The notes under the pieces are model-generated. The model was given only the letters and a program-made list of their open reading frames with translations, did not search any database and was not told where the DNA came from. From NCBI RefSeq assembly GCF_009905375.1, contig NC_133648.1, positions 312,434,565-312,498,564 of the forward strand: DNA of 64,000 bases, given 5' to 3'. A program made the translations under genes and the position numbers. Shown piece by piece: positions 22,301-34,490 of this stretch. Within the stretch, counting starts at the first letter, position 1. Each line of letters starts with the position of its first letter. The stretch is from Apium graveolens (Eukaryota > Streptophyta > Magnoliopsida > Apiales > Apiaceae).

Positions 22301-22687
22301 TGGTATAGCAAGAAACAAAAGTCAATTTCCACATCAACTGCAGAAGCAGAGTATATTGCTGCAGGAAGCTGCTGTGCACAGATTCTCTGGATGAAGAATC
22401 AGTTACTAGATTATGGGTTAACGTATTTCAAAATCCCTATTTACTGTGATAATCAAAGTGCTATTGCTATGACAGGTAATCCAGTTCAACACTCTATGAC
22501 AAAGCACATCAGCATCAGGTACCATTTCATCAGGGAACATGTGGATGAAGGTACAGTGGAATTGCATTTTGTTCCCACAGATCAACAAGTAGCAGATATC
22601 TTCACAAAACCACTGTGTGAAGCTACCTTTTCAAAATTGGTAAATGAACTTGGAATGATTTCAGGTTCTTTCTCTAAATCTGCTTAA
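19337..22687 (+). CDS. Element B pol polyprotein, uninterrupted (about 1115 aa)
   Basis: Domains in order, numbering from 19337: protease motif [10 protein letters not shown] at 12-21; GAG-pre-integrase zinc region ([22 protein letters not shown]); integrase core with catalytic Asp at 207 (HVDLFGP), Asp near 270 (RSDNGTEF) and Glu in [14 protein letters not shown]; a Ser/Asp-rich linker built of SSD/NSD units; RT with [17 protein letters not shown] and YVDD at 799-802; RNase H from about 962 ([17 protein letters not shown]) ending ADIFTKPL. No stop or frameshift is seen. No ATG starts it; the first codon in the open stretch is TTG at 19337, next to the junction described above. This copy could supply active proteins in trans, although B lacks its 5' LTR. 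Confidence 0.95.
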   Translation: MQGNKKNILVLDSGCSGHMTGNKALLSDFVEKAGPSVSYGDGNIGKTLGYGNINLGNVIIKDVALVSGLKHNLLSISQICDRGYHVDFFAEHCEIVSKSKGKIVLKGFRRGNIYEAKLSTSSDGSAICLVSRASTEESWNWHKKLSHLNFNKINELIKKDLVRGLPKSVFVPDGLCDSCQKAKQRKSSFKSKTESSILEPYYLLHVDLFGPVNVMSIAKKKYALVIVDEFTRYTWVYFLHTKSETASILIDHVKHLDKLIKDSVKILRSDNGTEFKNLIMEEFCKNHGIKQEFSAPGTPQQNGVVERKNRTLIEAARTMLEEAKLPTYFWAEAVQTACFTQNATLINKHGKTPYEMVKNRNPNLKYFHVFGCKCFVLKTHPEQLSKFDLKADEGIFVGYPLSTKAFRVYNLRTKVVMESINVSFDDKKITGLEDCIDHDKLRFENEDSYSDTSSPDSLSPDTVNSDGLNSDVIETVVTTSKEDAPMQGEHTQDIITSQEASEHTSGSSNSDSSSSDKPSTDSAENLNTEGSNSESIVSGGASENETEDSMNHGGASSSRENLPSARKWTKSHTPDLIIGNPEAGVRTRTGTSNECLYNSFLSQSEPKKVEEALQDADWVQAMQEELNEFERNKVWTLVPRPKNRSVVGTKWVFRNKTDSDGIIVRNKARLVAKGYSQQEGIDYDETFAPVARLEAIRIFMAYAAHKKFTVFQMDVKSAFLNGELEEEVYVEQPPGFVDSKHPDYVYRLDKALYGLKQAPRAWYETLAQFLLESGFNRGTIDKTLFYLNHGKDLLLIQIYVDDIIFGSPNDKLCKKFANLMQSRYQMSMMGELSYFLGLQVKQSEEGTFICQSKYTRNLLKKFGMQDCSSASTPMATATKLDKDTGNSVDITDYRGMIGSLLYLTASRPDIIFATCLCARFQADPREPHLTAVKRIFKYLKGTADLGLWYPRESDFKLIGYSDADFAGCKIDRKSTSGSCQFLGGRLVSWYSKKQKSISTSTAEAEYIAAGSCCAQILWMKNQLLDYGLTYFKIPIYCDNQSAIAMTGNPVQHSMTKHISIRYHFIREHVDEGTVELHFVPTDQQVADIFTKPLCEATFSKLVNELGMISGSFSKSA

Positions 22688-24010
22688 ACTTGTTCTATGT
22701 TATCAGACTTTATGATCAGTATTTACAGAATTAATCTCTTTGTATATTCTGTGCATTAATTGATAAATGTCTTTAAGTACTGACTGTTGTCTGATATATG
22801 TTTCTAAACTCTGATAAGTGATATGTCTGTTTCAGTAACTATTCAATCCTATGAGGATAACTGTGCTAGATACTGACCTACTAGTCTTCAATAAACAAAT
22901 GATCCCATGAAAGAAGTAATTATTTCTGTGGAAATCTTATGACACAAGCAAATTCTGATAACTGAGCTTAGTTAAGTTTACTTTGTATATCTTATTACTA
23001 AGTCACAAATTAGAATAATGCTACTCATCTGTTTAAGTTCTGATTCTAGTAAAACTGCTGAATGTACTAAGTGCTGATAAACCTCACTTATCAAAAGAAG
23101 AAGAACAATAATCAAAGAATAATATCAGGTACTCCTTTGAGATCTAGAGTAAAAATGTGAAAGGGACGACCCAAGTGCATTGCTGGTATTAAGTAAATAT
23201 GCATTAGAAAAGCAAAATATTTTCTTGGTGACTTTTCACACTCTATGATTACTGGAGAAATACTCTGATAATAGCATAAATTCTGATAAACAGTCGTGAC
23301 TCACTTACACTGAGAAGCCTTTGTAAAATAGAATTTCAAAAGATGCATAAAATTAGCACAAAAACAGTAGAGGTGAACTCATGCATGAACTCATTTATCA
23401 GTAGGTTTCAGGATAATGGCAGCTCTTTAGCAAAATTTTAATTATGACTTATTTCTAAGATGTACTGAAGTAGATCAGACTTTACTCTTTGTCTGTTATT
23501 TAGCTTAATGCACACACACATCACTCCATATGAATGATGAAATTTCTGTGGTGGTCTATGTTATTTTAGATCAACAGTCATTGTGTCACTTTTGCACAAA
23601 TTCTGAGGACAAGTTCTAGTTACACGTTCTGATGATTAAGTTCTGACGTTCATAACTAAGAACTTGTATGAGTATTTACTAAGATAGATATTCCTTGTTC
23701 GAGTTAAGACATTATGTTCTGATGACTGTTAAGTTCTGGTATAGGTCTAAGTTCTGATTTTTCAGTCTAACCCTTTACTTGACTTATCTGTGAGTAAAAT
23801 TTGGTAACAGTCTCAGATTAATTTCGAAATGTTGAAGTGGAAGATTAATAGTCTATGGTTAAAACATAATGGCACTCGTCCTTGAATAGTTCACTCTTGT
23901 TACATGTGTACATTCCTTTTCCAATGACTGTTATTCTTTTTCAAAGTCTAGGGAGACGAGGTAGAATTAATTCTACCTGTCTGCATTCAATATCTTTGTG
24001 TCTCTTGGCA
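22688..24010 (+). other. Element B spacer between pol and small ORF
   Basis: No gene. It is homologous to the E1 and A spacers and rich in AAGTTCTGAT-type units, especially at 23590-23770. A copy at about 23750 (taagttctgat) marks one end of the segment that is missing from element A. Confidence 0.6.
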
Positions 24011-24020
24011 TTCTCATGCC

Positions 24021-24028
24021 TATATATG
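24021..24028 (+). promoter_or_regulatory. TATA box for the element B small ORF
   Basis: tatatatg followed by caaccacttcacat, matching the E1 context (tatataaacaaccacttcacat). The small-ORF start is about 80 bases downstream, a normal plant TATA-to-ATG distance. Confidence 0.5.
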
Positions 24029-24101
24029 CAACCACTTCACATTAGTCTTCTCATCACACTTGTATCACAAATTCAGTCTTGTTTTTCATTTACTATCACA
24101 A

Positions 24102-24347
24102 ATGGCTGAATTTGGCTGGTTCTACAATTACGGTGATGAGACTGTGCATGTCTTTTTGAATGGAATTTCAACTCCCTACCCTATCACCAACATCCCTCAC
24201 AATCTCTGGATTCAATTTCCAGAGGTTATCAAACGTGATCTGGTGGCCGTTCGAAGAGACCTTCACCTTCGTCGTATCCGTCAGCAAGAGCGAATCATTC
24301 GACTCGCTATCTTGTTTGTCGAAGATAGGAAGAGGAGGATGACTTAA
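24102..24347 (+). CDS. Element B small ORF (81 aa)
   Basis: The start is the ATG at 24102 (MAEFGWFYNYG). The C-terminal block RQQERIIRLAILFVEDRKRR matches the E1 small ORF, and the position between pol and the large ORF is the same. The N-terminal half is divergent, sharing only a pattern of aromatic and acidic residues and an IP..IW motif (IPHNLWIQFPE against IPDEIWDSVPQE). No known domain recognised. The product would be a small, basic-ended, helical protein. Its keeping across divergent copies supports a real gene. Confidence 0.65.
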   Translation: MAEFGWFYNYGDETVHVFLNGISTPYPITNIPHNLWIQFPEVIKRDLVAVRRDLHLRRIRQQERIIRLAILFVEDRKRRMT

Positions 24348-25034
24348 TCTCATCTTCTTCCTGTTCTTTTCATCCTCAGCTTTGTCAGGCTTCTTAGCTA
24401 GGACTAAAGCTGTTGACGTTAGGATTAGAAGCTTAGGGAAAATCTTGTATTGATGTAATTTCTATTTCATATATGTATTGACTTGATATATTAATGAAAA
24501 CTGTTTTTACTTCAAGATTTTGTCTCTGAGTTATTTTATCTGTGTTGTTAAATCCTGCTTGATATTCTGATGACCATTTAAATTTTGTCTTTATTTAAGT
24601 TCTGATTCTTTGTCAGCACTTATTCATCGAAATTATCTCGGTCATTTTTAACATGATTCATTTTCAGAATATTAATGTTGCAGTGAAAAACAATTCAATC
24701 AGTGCTAACGGTTTCAATTTTGAATTAAACCTGTGTCTCTTGATAACTGAAATGGTTTTTCCTTGAATCAAGGCAACTGGATAAGTAATCATTCCTGTTT
24801 TCTCGAGCCCGGTAACTATCCGTTATTACTGCATGTCTGACAGGTGTCCAACGGTAACATTTTTCTTCGAGTATAAGAACAACAGAGAGAAGATTTCTTT
24901 AATCTTTTACTTTCTTTATACTTTATCTCTCTTCTTACTTTTACTCTCTTTCTCATTCTTTCTCACGTTGGTTTTTCATACAGACATTATCTCACACACC
25001 TAACAGGCATACTTGAATTTCAATATTTTTTCAC
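24348..25034 (+). other. Element B leader of the large ORF
   Basis: Non-coding. A GTATAAG box near 24871, then a long CT-rich tract (24890-24965), then tttttcatacag ending at 24983, 51 bases before the large-ORF start. Matches the E1 and A leaders. It fits a promoter with a pyrimidine-rich leader or a 3' splice site. Confidence 0.5.
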
Positions 25035-28000
25035 ATGGCACCAAAGGATTTAATCATTGATGGAGCAAAGTTTGTTCCAAACAACTATGCTGCAATTCTT
25101 GATCATGCTGAAGCTCCATCTGAATTGCATTTTGTGCAAGATCTTCTTGCACATAGTGAGGTTGGGTACGCCTTAACTCAGCCTGAATTATTTTCAAGTC
25201 AACAAGTTCTGCGGTTCTGGAGGACTGGAGTTTATGATGATGGTGGTAAACGAGGAACTCCCAGTATTATCTTCCAAGTGGGTGATTCTTCCTATGTAGT
25301 CACTCCTGGTACAGTACGAAGAGCATTACATCTTCCAGAAGATTGTACCTTCTCTATACCAGAGGAATCAGACCTTCGGGGGTTAATGACTGATTTGGGA
25401 TATGAAAAGAGTCCGACGAAACTTGGACAGTTGAAACGGGCTAATATCAGAAGAGAATGGAGTTTCTTCTTCGATTGCATCACCAAGGCTTTTGGCAACA
25501 AGTGTTCAAATTTTGATGCCATCCCAATTCTGAGTCAGCACATCGGGTATGCTATTATCCATCAAACTCATTTTGATTTTGCAACTGGAATAATTGGTTT
25601 TATTGGGGATAGGATGACAGAGGATCGAGATGTTGTTTATTTTGCTAGATTCTGTCAACTTATTTATACGTATTGTACTGCTGAACCCCAGTTAGTCAGC
25701 ACTCAAACCCCACCTTTTAAGGTTGCAAAAAGGTACTTTAACGACCTGATAAATGCTGACACAAAGAAATCAATGGTGAGACAATTACAGATTCCTCAGT
25801 CTGTGAAACAGATTCTGGTAAATGCTGATCCTGCTACTTACAAATCTGTTTACTCAAATGTTCAACCAACTCACCATAACCAAAATCCATCAACCTCAGT
25901 CCCTACCTCTCATTCTACTCAACCTACCCTCAGAACTTATCTCAAATCCTATCTCTCCACTTCACAGACTGCTCAACCTTCTTCTTCAGCACCTACTGTG
26001 AAGCCTACATCCTCTAAGCCAAAGAGAACAAAGACTGTTCCTCAAACATCTCAGAAGAAGAGGAGGATTACTTTGAGAGATGAATCAGATTCTGAGGATC
26101 AGATTCCCTCTTCAGAACCTATGATAGATGAAGCTGAGAAGGCAACTTCTCAGAAGGATTCTGCAATTGGGGGTTCTAGGCTTCTCAAGAGGCTTAGACG
26201 TATGACGGTTCCTGCAACTCCCAAGGAATCCAAATCAACAAGGAAGTACAAGAAACAGAGGGCACAGAGGCCAGTTTCAGATGATGAGGAGGAAGCAGCT
26301 AAGGAAGGGGATCAGGAATCTCTGATCTCACAAGACAAGGAATTTGCTCCAGTCACTTCTTCTCCATCAACTCCATCTCAGGAACCTGTATCTGACAAGG
26401 CTAATTCACCTTCTATATCTCTTGTTGATCCAGGCACAAGTGCTGAAATTGATATTCAGAACTTGGTTGTGCCTGAAATACTTTTCTTAGAAGCTCCAAC
26501 AGCAAATAATCCTTCCACAACACATGTTACTGATGCTGTTCAAACTCCTGAGTTATCACTAACACCTTCTCTGCATCAAGATGATGATCAGATTTTAGGT
26601 GAGCATCAGGATATGGCTGTTGATCAGAACTTAGTATCAGATCAGCAATTAGAGGATGTTGAAGCCTCCATTGCTACTCATACAGTTGTCTTATCAGAAG
26701 ATACTGATTCTTTAAGTTCTGATGCTGCAAATGTTGGAGATACTGGTGAAGCTGCTACAACTGTAGATGCTGATGAAGCAGGTCCTTCAGGACATACTCC
26801 TCCACTGACTCTTCCTAAGTCTGAACTGCTAAAGGAGTTTGTTATCAGGGATGCACCAGTACCTTGGAGTGAAACTCCTGCAGGTCAGGAGTGGACTAAG
26901 GAATGAAACTCAGTTTCATGTGTTCCAAATGCTTTACATCTTGCTGAGCACTTGACTAAAGCTGATGAAATGTTACATTCTGATGATTTTAAAATCCAGC
27001 TTAGAGTCACTGCATTGAGTACTAAACATCTACAAGGTCTTCATTCCAACACTCATGCAGAGCTACACAAGATTCAGGAGAACTTTATTAAACAGGAACA
27101 AGTTTGGAAACTTGATAAGAAAAAGTTCTTCCAACCTACCATTGACAGGGTTGCTTATATTGAGAAAACTCAAGAGAAGCAACAAGCTCAGATTGATCAA
27201 ATTCTGACAAATCAAGCTTCTCAGCAATCGCAACTTACTGAAATCCAGACCTCAGTGGAACTACTTATCTCTCTTTTATTACCTGCTGATGCCAAAAAGG
27301 GGGAGAAGGTAATTAAGTCCAAATGCAAAACCAACAAGTCACTGCAAGGAAAGGATGATGGAAAAGATGACCAAGGAAACTCTGGAATGGGTGGTGGTCA
27401 TAGTCAAGGTAGAAGGTTTACATCAAGACAAGCTAGTCACAGAACAAGTTCTGATACTGGGAAAAGAATAAGTTCTGCTGCTGGTAAAAGGATAAGTTCT
27501 GATGAACTTCTAGATCTTGATGAGGAAATGTCAAGACAGTTATTTCTTCAAGAAAATCCAGGGATGGACTTGGAAAGTTTAAAGGAAGAAGAAGCCAGAC
27601 TTAAATCAGAGAAAGTCACATCTAAATCTGAAGCTTCTGGTAAAAAGTTACTTCCAAAACCTAAAGGCATTGTGATCAAAGAAAGGATACATACTGAAGA
27701 AACTTTGGCTAGATCACAACCACAGATAGATCCAAGATCCAAGGGTAAAGAAAAGGTTGGTGAACCTATCAAGCCTTATGTACCTCCTGAGGAAGAAGAA
27801 ATTACTGATGGAAAAGATAATCTTGCTCTGACTTCAAGAAAAGTTCTTAAAACAACCTCTGACATGGCTCAAGTTGTTCAGAGTCAAGAAATTGTAAGTT
27901 CTGATATTCAGAAGAAGCAAGTAACCTCTGACAGTGCTCAAGTTAACTTGATATCAGAAAATAAATCTAAAACACTCCTACCAGGATTCACTAAAGCAAA

Positions 28001-28742
28001 ACAGACTCAATCTTTGAAGACTACTTCAAGTGGTTTTGAAGCAAGAGTAGTTACTGGAAAGGAAGCTAGAGATAAAACTGGATTGGGAAGTGCTGATGAA
28101 AGAAGAGTACACAACACTACCGATGATCCGACTTCCTTGAGTGAACCAGGTATTGGAGCAACTCCTGAGAGATTGAATCAACTAGAATCTGTACAGATGG
28201 TTTACCATACCTTCTTGAAAGAATACATCATGTTGTATTTCATGACAGATGGTAGGGTTTATCATATAAGACAAAATGCCATTCCATTGAAGTATTTTGA
28301 AGAATTGGAGCATGTATTATTCTTACTTCAAGTGGATGACAGAATAACAGAGACTGCTGCAAACTACTTAAAGGAACAGATTCAGAGACAGAAAAGACTT
28401 TATTCTGTTAAGTCTGACAGCAGATATGTTCCAAAGTACAGAAATCACAATGGTGATATTGTTGATATGAAGCCTAATACTGCACAGATCAGAACATATC
28501 TTGGTATTAAGGGGCTTGAATTCAATCTAGAGTCTAATAAAGCTTATGTCATAAGACTAGATCGGGAGTTGAGAAAAGCAAAGATTAATGATCTCAGAGC
28601 TGCAATATTTCAAACTGGTGAAGATACTGCAGAGCTTAAAGATGTCAAACGGAGAATGATTGATGAACTCAGATATGCTGAGAAATGTTTGTTAAAGAAT
28701 TATCTCAGAACAACTCCTGACATCAGAGAGATCAGAAAATGA
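25035..28742 (+). pseudogene. Element B large extra ORF, one stop
   Basis: Homologue of the E1 ORF at 2050-5781, starting MAPKDLIIDGAKFVPNNYAA. A single TGA at 26904-26906 replaces a tryptophan codon in the motif EWTKEWNS; the frame continues unchanged to 28742. The conserved N-terminal block, the disordered Ser/Thr/Pro stretch, the coiled coil (AQIDQILTNQASQQSQ) and the C-terminal block (LNQLESVQMVYHT) are all kept. With one recent stop the gene was probably functional until shortly ago. Function unknown; no membrane segment. Confidence 0.85.
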
Positions 28743-28934
28743 TGAAGCCAAGTCGAAGATCTACAACTGCTTAAATTCTGATATTTATACAGATTGAAGT
28801 TGTTATCAGAAGTTGAATTGGTAAAAACTTTAAGGACTGTAAGTTGTAGTTATCTTGTCTATTTCTCATGCATTTGTACTTAATGTTTTTGACATCATCA
28901 AATATCTGTTAAACTTGTATATTTTGTTAATTTA

Positions 28935-28949
28935 CAAGTTGGGGGAGAT
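28935..28949 (+). promoter_or_regulatory. Element B polypurine tract
   Basis: caagttgggggagat abutting the LTR at 28950; identical core to E1 and A. Confidence 0.85.
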
Positions 28950-29548
28950 TGTTAGATATATTTGATAATGTCATGGCTAATATGTTTTATGTTTAGATTT
29001 CAGATCTTATTTGAACAGAACAAATCAGTACTTAACTGATCAGTACTTATACTGGAAGTCAGAACTTAAGGGATATCAGTACTTATGTTATCAGGAGATA
29101 GATATCAGAACTTAAGTGCTGAAGGACGATCAGATAAGGACAGTAGCTGATTAAAGTTAAGAAGATCAAGATAAACATAAGAAGAGATATGCATGAAGAA
29201 GGAATTCCGTGAAGAATGGAATACTTGGAATAGAAGATATCTGATTGATATATTTTAGGAAGCAGAATTATATTCCATATCAATTAGCGATTATCTTGTA
29301 ACTGTGTAGTATATAAACACAGACATAGGGTTTACACTATAAGTGTTATCATGATCGAGAATATTATTTATTATAACCCTAGCAGCTCTCGTGATATTTT
29401 GTTCATCACTGAGAGATAACAGTTCCAGATTGTAACAGAGTTTATTGTTTAAATAAAGTTTGTTTTCTGTTACATAAGTTCTTGAAGTTTGATTTGATTG
29501 TAATAAACACTGTATTCACCCCCTCTACAGTGAAAGTGTGACCTAACA
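28950..29548 (+). repeat. Element B 3' LTR (599 bp)
   Basis: TGTTAG..CTAACA ends, TATA box gtatataaac at about 29309-29318. It matches the reverse complement of the E1 LTRs (tgttagatatatttgataatg) better than the A LTRs (tgttagatatatttgtgatg). There is no partner LTR for it in the window. Confidence 0.9.
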
Positions 29549-29661
29549 ACTGATAAGAAAAATGTTAACATAAACTCTGATGTTAAATTCACTGCAAATG
29601 TTAACAAACTTAATAAGGCCAAAAGATCCAAGCAAGTCTGGGTCCTTAAAACTAATTATTA
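29549..29661 (+). pseudogene. Element A gag, C-terminal remnant
   Basis: Begins actgataagaaaaatg directly after B's LTR and matches the end of gag in E1 and B (KANKP.KAKGSKQVWVLKTN region). It ends at the conserved TAG. It shows that A's gag is the insertion site of B. Confidence 0.75.
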
Positions 29662-29674
29662 GTGGTCTTTGTGA

Positions 29675-32600
29675 TTGCAAGGCAACATGAAAAACATCCT
29701 AGTTCTTGATAATGGATGTTCAGGACATATGACTGGAAATAAAGCCCTGCTATCAGACTTTGTGGAGAAAGCTGGCCCAGGGGTTTCTTATGGAGATGGA
29801 AATATGGGAAAAACTCTGGGATATGACAATATCAATCTTGGCAATGTCATCATTAAAAAAGTAGCTCTAATCTCAGGACTCAATCACAATCTACTGAGTG
29901 TTAGTCAAATCTGTGACAGAGGTTATCATGTGGATTTCTTTGAAGAACACTGTGAAGTTGTAAGCAAATCTATAAGCAAAGTTGTTCTGAAGGGATACAT
30001 GCATGGTAACATTTATGAAGCTAAGCTTTCAACAAGTTCTGATTGTTCTGCAATCTGTCTGTTAAGAAGAGCATTAATTGAAGAAAGCTGGGATTGGCAC
30101 AAGAAATTCTCTCATTTAAATTTTAACAATATAAATAACTAGTCAAGAAAGATCTTGTGAGAGGACTGCCAAAATCAGTATTTGCTCCTAATGGCCTTTG
30201 TGATTCATGTCAAAAGGCAAAATAAAGAAAATCTTCATTCAAGAGCAAGACTGAATCTTCAATTCTTGAGCCTTATCACCTACTACATGTTGATCTATTT
30301 GGTCCAGTGAATGTCATATCTATTGCAAAGAAGAAATATGCTATGGTCATAGTAGATGAGTTTACCAGATACACATGGGTATATTTCTTGCACACAAAAA
30401 GTGAAACTTCATCTATCTTGATTGATCATGTCAAATAACTGGATAAGTTGGTCAAAGACTCTGTGAAAATCATAAGAAGTGATAATGGCATTGAGTTCAA
30501 GAATATGATTATGGAAGAGTTCTGCAAAGACCATGGAATAAAGCAGGAATTCTCTGCTCCTGGAACTCCACAGCAAAATGGAGTTGTTGAAAGAAAGAAT
30601 AGAACTCTTATTGAAATTGCACGAACTATGCTTGATGAAGCAAAGTTACCAACCTACTTTTGGGCTGAAGCTGTGCAGACTGCTTGTTTTACTCAGAATG
30701 CAACACTTATCAACAAGCATGGAAAGACACCATTTGAGATGGTGAAGAAAAAGAAGCCAAATATGAAGTATTTTCATGTATTTGGATGCAAGTGTTTTGT
30801 TCTTAAGACTCATCCTGAACAGCTATCCAAATTTGATCTAAAAGCTGATGAAGGAATTTATGTTGGATATCCACTTTCCACAAAAGCCTTCAGAGTCTAC
30901 AATTTAAGAACAAGGGTAGTCATGAAATCTATCAATGTCTCTTTTGATGATAAGAAGATTACTGGACTTGAAGATTTTAATGATCATGATCAGCTGAGAT
31001 TTGAGAATGAAATTTTAAATTCTGATTCTGTAAATTCTGATAGCTTAAATCCTGATACTGCAAATTCTGATGGGTTAAACTCTGATATTATTGAAACTGT
31101 GGTGACTACGCCAAATGAAAATGCACCTATGCAGGGGGAGCATACTGAAGATCAAACCACATCTAAAGAAGCATCAGAACCTAGAACAGGCTCTTCAAGT
31201 TCTGATTCATCAAGTTCTGATGGGCCAAGTTCTGATAATTCTGGAAACTGAAATTCTGAAGAATCCAACTCAGAGAGCATAATTTCAGGGGGAGCATCAG
31301 AAAATATTGATGGAGACAGCATGGATCATGGGGGAGCATCCAGTTCTAGAGATAACCTTCCATCTACAAGGAAGTGGACTAAAGAACATACACCTAACTT
31401 GATTATTGGAAATCCTGAAGCAGGTGTTCGAACTAGAATAACAACATCAAATGAATGTGTCTATCATTCTTTTATTTCTCAGGCTGAACCAAAGAAAGTG
31501 GAAGAAGCTCTTCAAGATGCTGATTGGGTGCAAGCAATTCAGGAAGAGTTGAATGAATTTGAAAGAAATAAAGTCTGGACCCTAATGCCAAGACAAAAGA
31601 ACAGATCAGTTGTTGGTACAAAATGGGTGTTCAGAAACAAAACTAATAGTGATAGCATAATTACAAGGAATAAAGCAAGGCTGGTTGCAAAAGGATATTC
31701 TCAACAGGAGGGAATTGATTATGATGAAACATTTGCACCAGTTGCTAGATTGGAAGCCATAAGGATATTTTTGGCTTATGCTGCTCATAAAAAGTTTAGT
31801 CTTTCAAATGGATGTAAAAAGTGCTTTTCTTAATGGAGAATTGGAAGAAGAAGTATATGTTGAACAACCTCCAGGTTTTATAGATTCAAAATTTCCTAAT
31901 CATGTCTACAGACTTGATAAAGCACTTTATGGCCTTAAGCAAGCTCCAAGAGCATGGTATGAGACATTAGCTCAGTTTCTTCTGGAAAGTGGATTTAACA
32001 GAGGGACTATTGACAAAACCTTATTCTATCTCAACCATGAAAATGACTTACTTTTGGTGCAGATATATGTTGATGATATCATCTTTGGTTCTACAAATGA
32101 CAGACTTTGTAAAAGGTTTGCCAAGCTAATGCAGTCAAGATATTAAATGAGTATGATGGAAGAACTTAGCTATTTTCTGGGCCTTCAAGTCAAACAGAAT
32201 GAAGAAGGAACTTTTATTTGTCAATCTAAGTACACCATAAATTTGTTGAAGAAATTTGGAATGCAAGACTGTTCAAGTGCATCCACTCCTATGGCCACTG
32301 CAACAAAATTGGATAAGGATACTGGTATATCAGTAGATATTACTGATTACAGAGGTATGATTGGCTCATTACTCTATCTAACTGCAAGTAGACCTGATAT
32401 CATGTATGCTACCTGTCTTTGTGCAAGATTTCAAGCAGATCCAAGAGAACCTCACTTAACAGCTGTGAAAAGAATTTTCAAGTACCTTAAGGGTACAGCT
32501 GATCTAGGATTGTGGTATCCTAGGGAATCAGACTTTAAGCTAATAGGTTACTCAGATGCAGATTTTGCAGGGTGCAAAATTGACAGGAAAAGCACAAGTG

Positions 32601-33022
32601 GAAGCTACCAATTTCTTGGAGGCAGATTAGTTTCTTGGTTTAGCAAGAAACAAAAGTCAATTTCCACATCAACTGCAGAGACAAAGTACATTGCTGCAGG
32701 AATCTGTTGTGCACAGATTCTTTGGATGAAGAATCAGTTACCAGATTATGGGTTAGAATTTTCTAAAATCCCTATTTACTGTGATAATCAAAGTGCTATT
32801 GCTATGACAGGTAATCCAGTTCAACACTCAATGACAAAGCACATCAGCATTAGGTACCACTTCATAAGGGAGCATGTGATGGAAGGTACAATAGAATTGC
32901 ATTTTGTTCCAACAGATCAACAACTAGCAGATATCTTCACAAAACCACTATGTGAAGCTATTTTTACAAGATTGGTAAATGAACTTGGAATGGTTTCAGG
33001 TTCTTTCTCTAAATCTGCTTAG
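29675..33022 (+). pseudogene. Element A pol, decayed
   Basis: Same domain order as B pol. In the protease motif the catalytic DSG is DNG ([11 protein letters not shown]). Stops lie at 30140 (TAG after INN), about 30223 (TAA in the KAKQRK motif), about 30436 (TAA in HVK-LDK), 31249 (TGA in the Ser/Asp linker) and 32144 (TAA after QSRY). A 2-bp loss near 31797 shifts the frame just before [17 protein letters not shown] and the RNase H motifs are still readable. The number of lesions marks A as older than B and E1. Confidence 0.9.
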
Positions 33023-34490
33023 TTTATGTTCTGATAAATCAGACTTTATGATCAGTATTTATAGATATTACTATCTTTATGTAATCTGTGCTTAAGTTGA
33101 AATTTACTAAGTGTTGATTGTTGTCTGATGTGAATTTCTAAACTCTGATAGTGATATGAATGTTTCTGTGACTATTCAATCCAATGAGGATACCTGTGCA
33201 AGATGCTGCCTATTAGTCTTAAATATACTAAAGATCCCATGTTTGAAGCAATTGTTTATGTGGAAATCTTTTAACACAAGCAAATTCTGATATTGAGCTT
33301 AGTTAGGTTTACTTTGTGTATCTTATTACTAAGTCAAAAACTAGAATAGTGCTTCTTATTTGTTAAGTTCCGATGTTGGTAAATCTTATGGATGTACTAA
33401 GTGCTGATAAGCCTCATTTATCAAATAGAAAAAAAAAAATATCAGGTACTTTTTTGAGATCTAGAGAACAATGTATGTGGAAGGGAAGACCCAAGTGCAT
33501 TGCTGGTATTAAGTAATATGCATTAGAAAAGCAAAATAAAAATTTTCTTGGTGACTTTTCACATTCTCTGATTACTGGAGAAATACTCTGATAACAGCAT
33601 AAATTCTGATAAGCAGTCGTGACTCACTTACACTGAGAAGCCACTATAAAAAGGAATTTCAAAAGATGCATAAAATGAGCACAAAACAGTTGAGGTGGAC
33701 TCATGCATGAACTCATTCTATAGTAGACTTCAGACTAATGACAGATTTTAAGCAAAGTTCTTAGTTATGCCTTATTTATAAGATGTACTGAAGTGAATCA
33801 GACTTTACTCTTGTCTGATATTTAGCTTAAAGTACACACTTACACTCCATATGAATGATGAAAATTACTGTAGTGATCAATGTTATTGTAGATGAACAGT
33901 TTAAGTATCAGTTGCATAAATTTTGAGGACAAGTTCTGATGGAAGTTCTGATGATTAAGTTCTGTTGAAACCATATCAGTATTTGTGTGAAGAATTACAG
34001 AAATAAACATTTACTTTTTGAGTAAAGAAGCAATATTCTAATGACCTTTAAATTCTGATAATAATCAAGTTCTGATGCTTACGTGGCAGTATTTATTTCC
34101 TTGATCTATTTTTGGTCATTACTTTAACGGTTATATTTTATCAGAATACTGGATTACATGAGATAAAGCAGTAATAATCATTTGTTTAGTGGGAACAGTT
34201 TTTTTTTGGAAAAACTGAATGTGCATTATAATCATTACTTATTTCCCGTGCCCATTAACTTTTGTCTTAATTACTGCATGGCTGACAGGTGTAAAGTATG
34301 TTCCACTTCTCAATAACTGCTGTCACGTGGTGTGTCTAAGTAAAGGAGATAAAAGATTTTAAAATATTTTATTTACATTTCTAATATATACTATCTCTCT
34401 TTTTCTTATTCTCTCATATTCACTGACTGTTTTCTATGCAGACATTTTATCAAACACCTTTCAGGCACTCTAACTTCTCACTTATTTTCG
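33023..34490 (+). other. Element A spacer, small ORF deleted
   Basis: Homologous to B 22688-23760 and then, from the motif aagttctgat at about 34068, to B from about 24600. The intervening B segment of roughly 850 bp, which holds the TATA box and the small ORF, is absent. A CT-rich leader and ctatgcag (ending 34441) precede the large ORF. Confidence 0.65.

Larger units (their letters stand above)
17958..29548 (+). mobile_element. Element B: 5'-truncated Copia element nested in A
   Basis: B begins inside gag and ends with a complete LTR at 29548. It has no 5' LTR or primer site. Its LTR is of the E1 type, not the A type. After 29548 A's gag resumes with actgataagaaaaatg. The simplest history is insertion of a complete B into A's gag, followed by a deletion that removed part of A's gag, B's 5' LTR and B's 5' gag. 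B's coding regions are nearly unbroken, so it is younger than A. Confidence 0.85.
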
